53,087 nucleotides of DNA from BS750m-G62 sp964577175 (lineage in GTDB: Bacteria > Planctomycetota > Phycisphaerae > FEN-1346). How positions within the stretch are numbered: position 1 is the first letter of the stretch; each line of letters starts with the position of its first letter. Under the pieces are notes generated by a model. The model made no database searches. It was not told where the DNA came from and saw only the letters and a list, made by a program, of their open reading frames with translations. Positions 52,191 through 53,087 of this stretch are shown here, in pieces. The position numbers and the translations under genes were made by a program. The stretch is taken from contig CAZNYC010000009.1 of the NCBI GenBank assembly GCA_964577175.1, positions 1 to 53,087 of the forward strand. The letters are read 5' to 3'.

Positions 52191-52711
52191 GGCACTATCT
52201 CCCCGACGATCTTCCGGTTGATGCACTCGAAAAGGGTTCGGCGGATCCGCTGGAGCCGCTTGTAGAGTGTCTGCGGCGCCATCTTCAGGGTTTCGGCCAC
52301 GGCATTGAACGTGTCGCCGCTCCAGTAGCAGCGCCTCACGAGGTCGCGGGCCTCGGGCGGGAGGTCGGCCACGCACGTCGAGAGCGCCTGCCGGCGGAGT
52401 TGGAGCAGTTCCTCCGTCCTGTGGCGCGTCTCGGCGACGGCGGCGAGGACGTCGTCGCTGAACGCCGTCGGCGACCGCCGCCGCTTCTTCCGGCGGTTGC
52501 GCACCACGTTGAACGCGAACGCGCACGCCCAGGGGACGAACTCGCGCTCGGGGTCGAACTCGTCCCACCGCTCCCAGAGGAGCAGACTGGTCTCCTGGAA
52601 GGCCTCCTCGGCCTCGTCGCGGTCGGGCAGCAGCGTGACGATGAAGGCGAACACGCGGTGCTGGTTCCGGACGAAGCGCTGCGTGAACTGCCGCTTGCGG
52701 TCGGATTCCAT
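52187..52711 (-). CDS. ECF-type sigma-70 factor, Rhodopirellula/Verrucomicrobium family
   Basis: This 174-residue protein shows region 2 (QHRVFAFIVTLLPDRDEAEEAFQET, LLLWERWDEFDP, WACAFAFNVVRNRRKKRRR) and region 4 (LPPEARDLVRRCYWSGDTFNAVAETLKMAPQTLYKRLQRIRRTLFECI). Region 3 is absent, as in ECF factors. The tryptophan-rich F-x-P-W-A-C-A motif is typical of the Rhodopirellula/Verrucomicrobium sigma family. ATGA overlap with the FecR gene couples translation. It is the first gene of a tightly packed series to 38661, so auto-activation of the whole operon is expected, although I could not identify a distinct ECF promoter upstream of it. Confidence 0.93.
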   Translation of the reverse strand: MESDRKRQFTQRFVRNQHRVFAFIVTLLPDRDEAEEAFQETSLLLWERWDEFDPEREFVPWACAFAFNVVRNRRKKRRRSPTAFSDDVLAAVAETRHRTEELLQLRRQALSTCVADLPPEARDLVRRCYWSGDTFNAVAETLKMAPQTLYKRLQRIRRTLFECINRKIVGEIVP

Positions 52712-53087
52712 GCGGCCTCCGCTTCGGGCCTCCCATCAGTATGGTCCGGCGGAGGGAAAATTGGACAGGAATTTCGACGGCCTCGGCCGTTTCGGGCGCG
52801 GCGCACCCTTCATGGCACATGCTTCTTGGTCTACAACCGCGTTCATCGTACCGGGCCGGTCACGGAACGGGCCGTGGGGAGCCCAAGGCCATTCAGCGTG
52901 CGCAAGAGAAAGGACGTGACCATGTCAGATAGAACCGCGTTCCTGATGACGCCGCACGGGCCAGGGCCACGATCGCTGGTATCCGTACGACGAACCCGGC
53001 CCGGACCTCGGCGGCAAGGCGGCCCTGGAGCAGGCACTGCCCGCCCAGACGGAGACGAAGTCGCGCTCGTCCCGGTCCAGGTACAGG
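52712..53087. other. Upstream region of the sigma operon and right window edge
   Basis: These 376 bases contain no complete gene I can support. A moderately AT-rich patch (about 52738-52790) just before the sigma gene is the likely place for its promoter, but no hexamer pair with good spacing stands out. On the plus strand a possible open frame starts at 52922 and runs off the edge. Confidence 0.5.
52922..53087 (+). CDS. Possible partial plus-strand gene running off the window, perhaps frameshifted
   Basis: ATG 52922 has GAAAGGA 7 bases upstream and stays open for 55 codons to the edge (MSDRTAFLMTPHGPG...). From about 52962 a different frame gives more protein-like sequence (RWYPYDEPGPDLGGKAALEQ), so a one-base error or true frameshift near 52955-52970 could join the two. 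No family is recognised. Confidence 0.3.
   Translation, partial: MSDRTAFLMTPHGPGPRSLVSVRRTRPGPRRQGGPGAGTARPDGDEVALVPVQVQ

Noticed and set aside
46809..52265. 1,818-codon plus-strand open frame through the sigma-FecR operon
   Set aside because: It crosses five real minus-strand genes and shows no domain; also an effect of GC bias, as are the long plus-strand frames at 29466-33299, 40745-42889 and 42843-45446.

Overview
The window is a high-GC, gene-dense chromosomal segment that looks like a planctomycete (Planctomycetota), most likely an uncultured or environmental lineage. This rests on family content: an N-terminal LEPR-XLL-type motif on a 2,099-residue lamin-tail/CotH protein, a DUF1549/DUF1553 - DUF1501 - PPC-domain gene triad, Tat-exported Gfo/Idh/MocA oxidoreductases, PQQ-type propellers, FG-GAP proteins, and an ECF sigma factor of the Rhodopirellula/Verrucomicrobium type next to a FecR-like protein. 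I cannot assign a genus.

Layout. 2-983 (+): the end of a histidine kinase and a stand-alone receiver protein. 990-1221: a dispersed hairpin repeat (element A) split by a small IS-like element (element B). 1244-12655 (-): a giant LEPR-XLL/lamin-tail/CotH surface protein, a Gfo/Idh/MocA oxidoreductase and an exported methyltransferase-plus-propeller protein. 13064-15115 (+): a heparinase II/III-like polysaccharide lyase. 15310-20961 (+): a sulfur cluster of Rrf2 regulator, Thi4 thiazole synthase, cysteine synthase, two Cys/Met-metabolism PLP enzymes and LarE. 21148-29247 (-): a PPC-domain protein, DUF1501 and a DUF1549/DUF1553 protein with a very long coiled-coil front end, transcribed in the reverse of that order. 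29541-36760 (-): a PEP-synthase-like kinase fused to an EMC3-like membrane domain, a membrane-anchored propeller and an FG-GAP protein. 36920-52711 (-): a long operon that begins with a sigma factor and FecR-like protein. It encodes four paralogues of an exported family I do not recognise (hallmark W-A-R/Q-P-G-K-S-G), a DUF5060-type glycoside hydrolase, a pectate-lyase-3-type beta-helix protein and a second FG-GAP protein.

How the genes work together. The right half reads as one regulated programme. The sigma factor and its membrane FecR partner, which carries an extra LamG-like outer domain, are transcribed first. They are followed with overlaps or gaps of a few bases by exported beta-helix-like, glycan-active and adhesive proteins, so surface polysaccharide sensing and degradation is the natural reading. 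The sulfur cluster is a second unit. It contains two enzymes (Cys-type Thi4 and LarE) whose families can give up the sulfur of their own active-site cysteine, beside cysteine-making enzymes and a regulator with three cysteines at the usual Fe-S positions.

No tRNA, rRNA, CRISPR array, complete insertion sequence or replication origin was seen. The very long plus-strand open frames opposite the minus-strand genes are GC-driven shadows and are not annotated.
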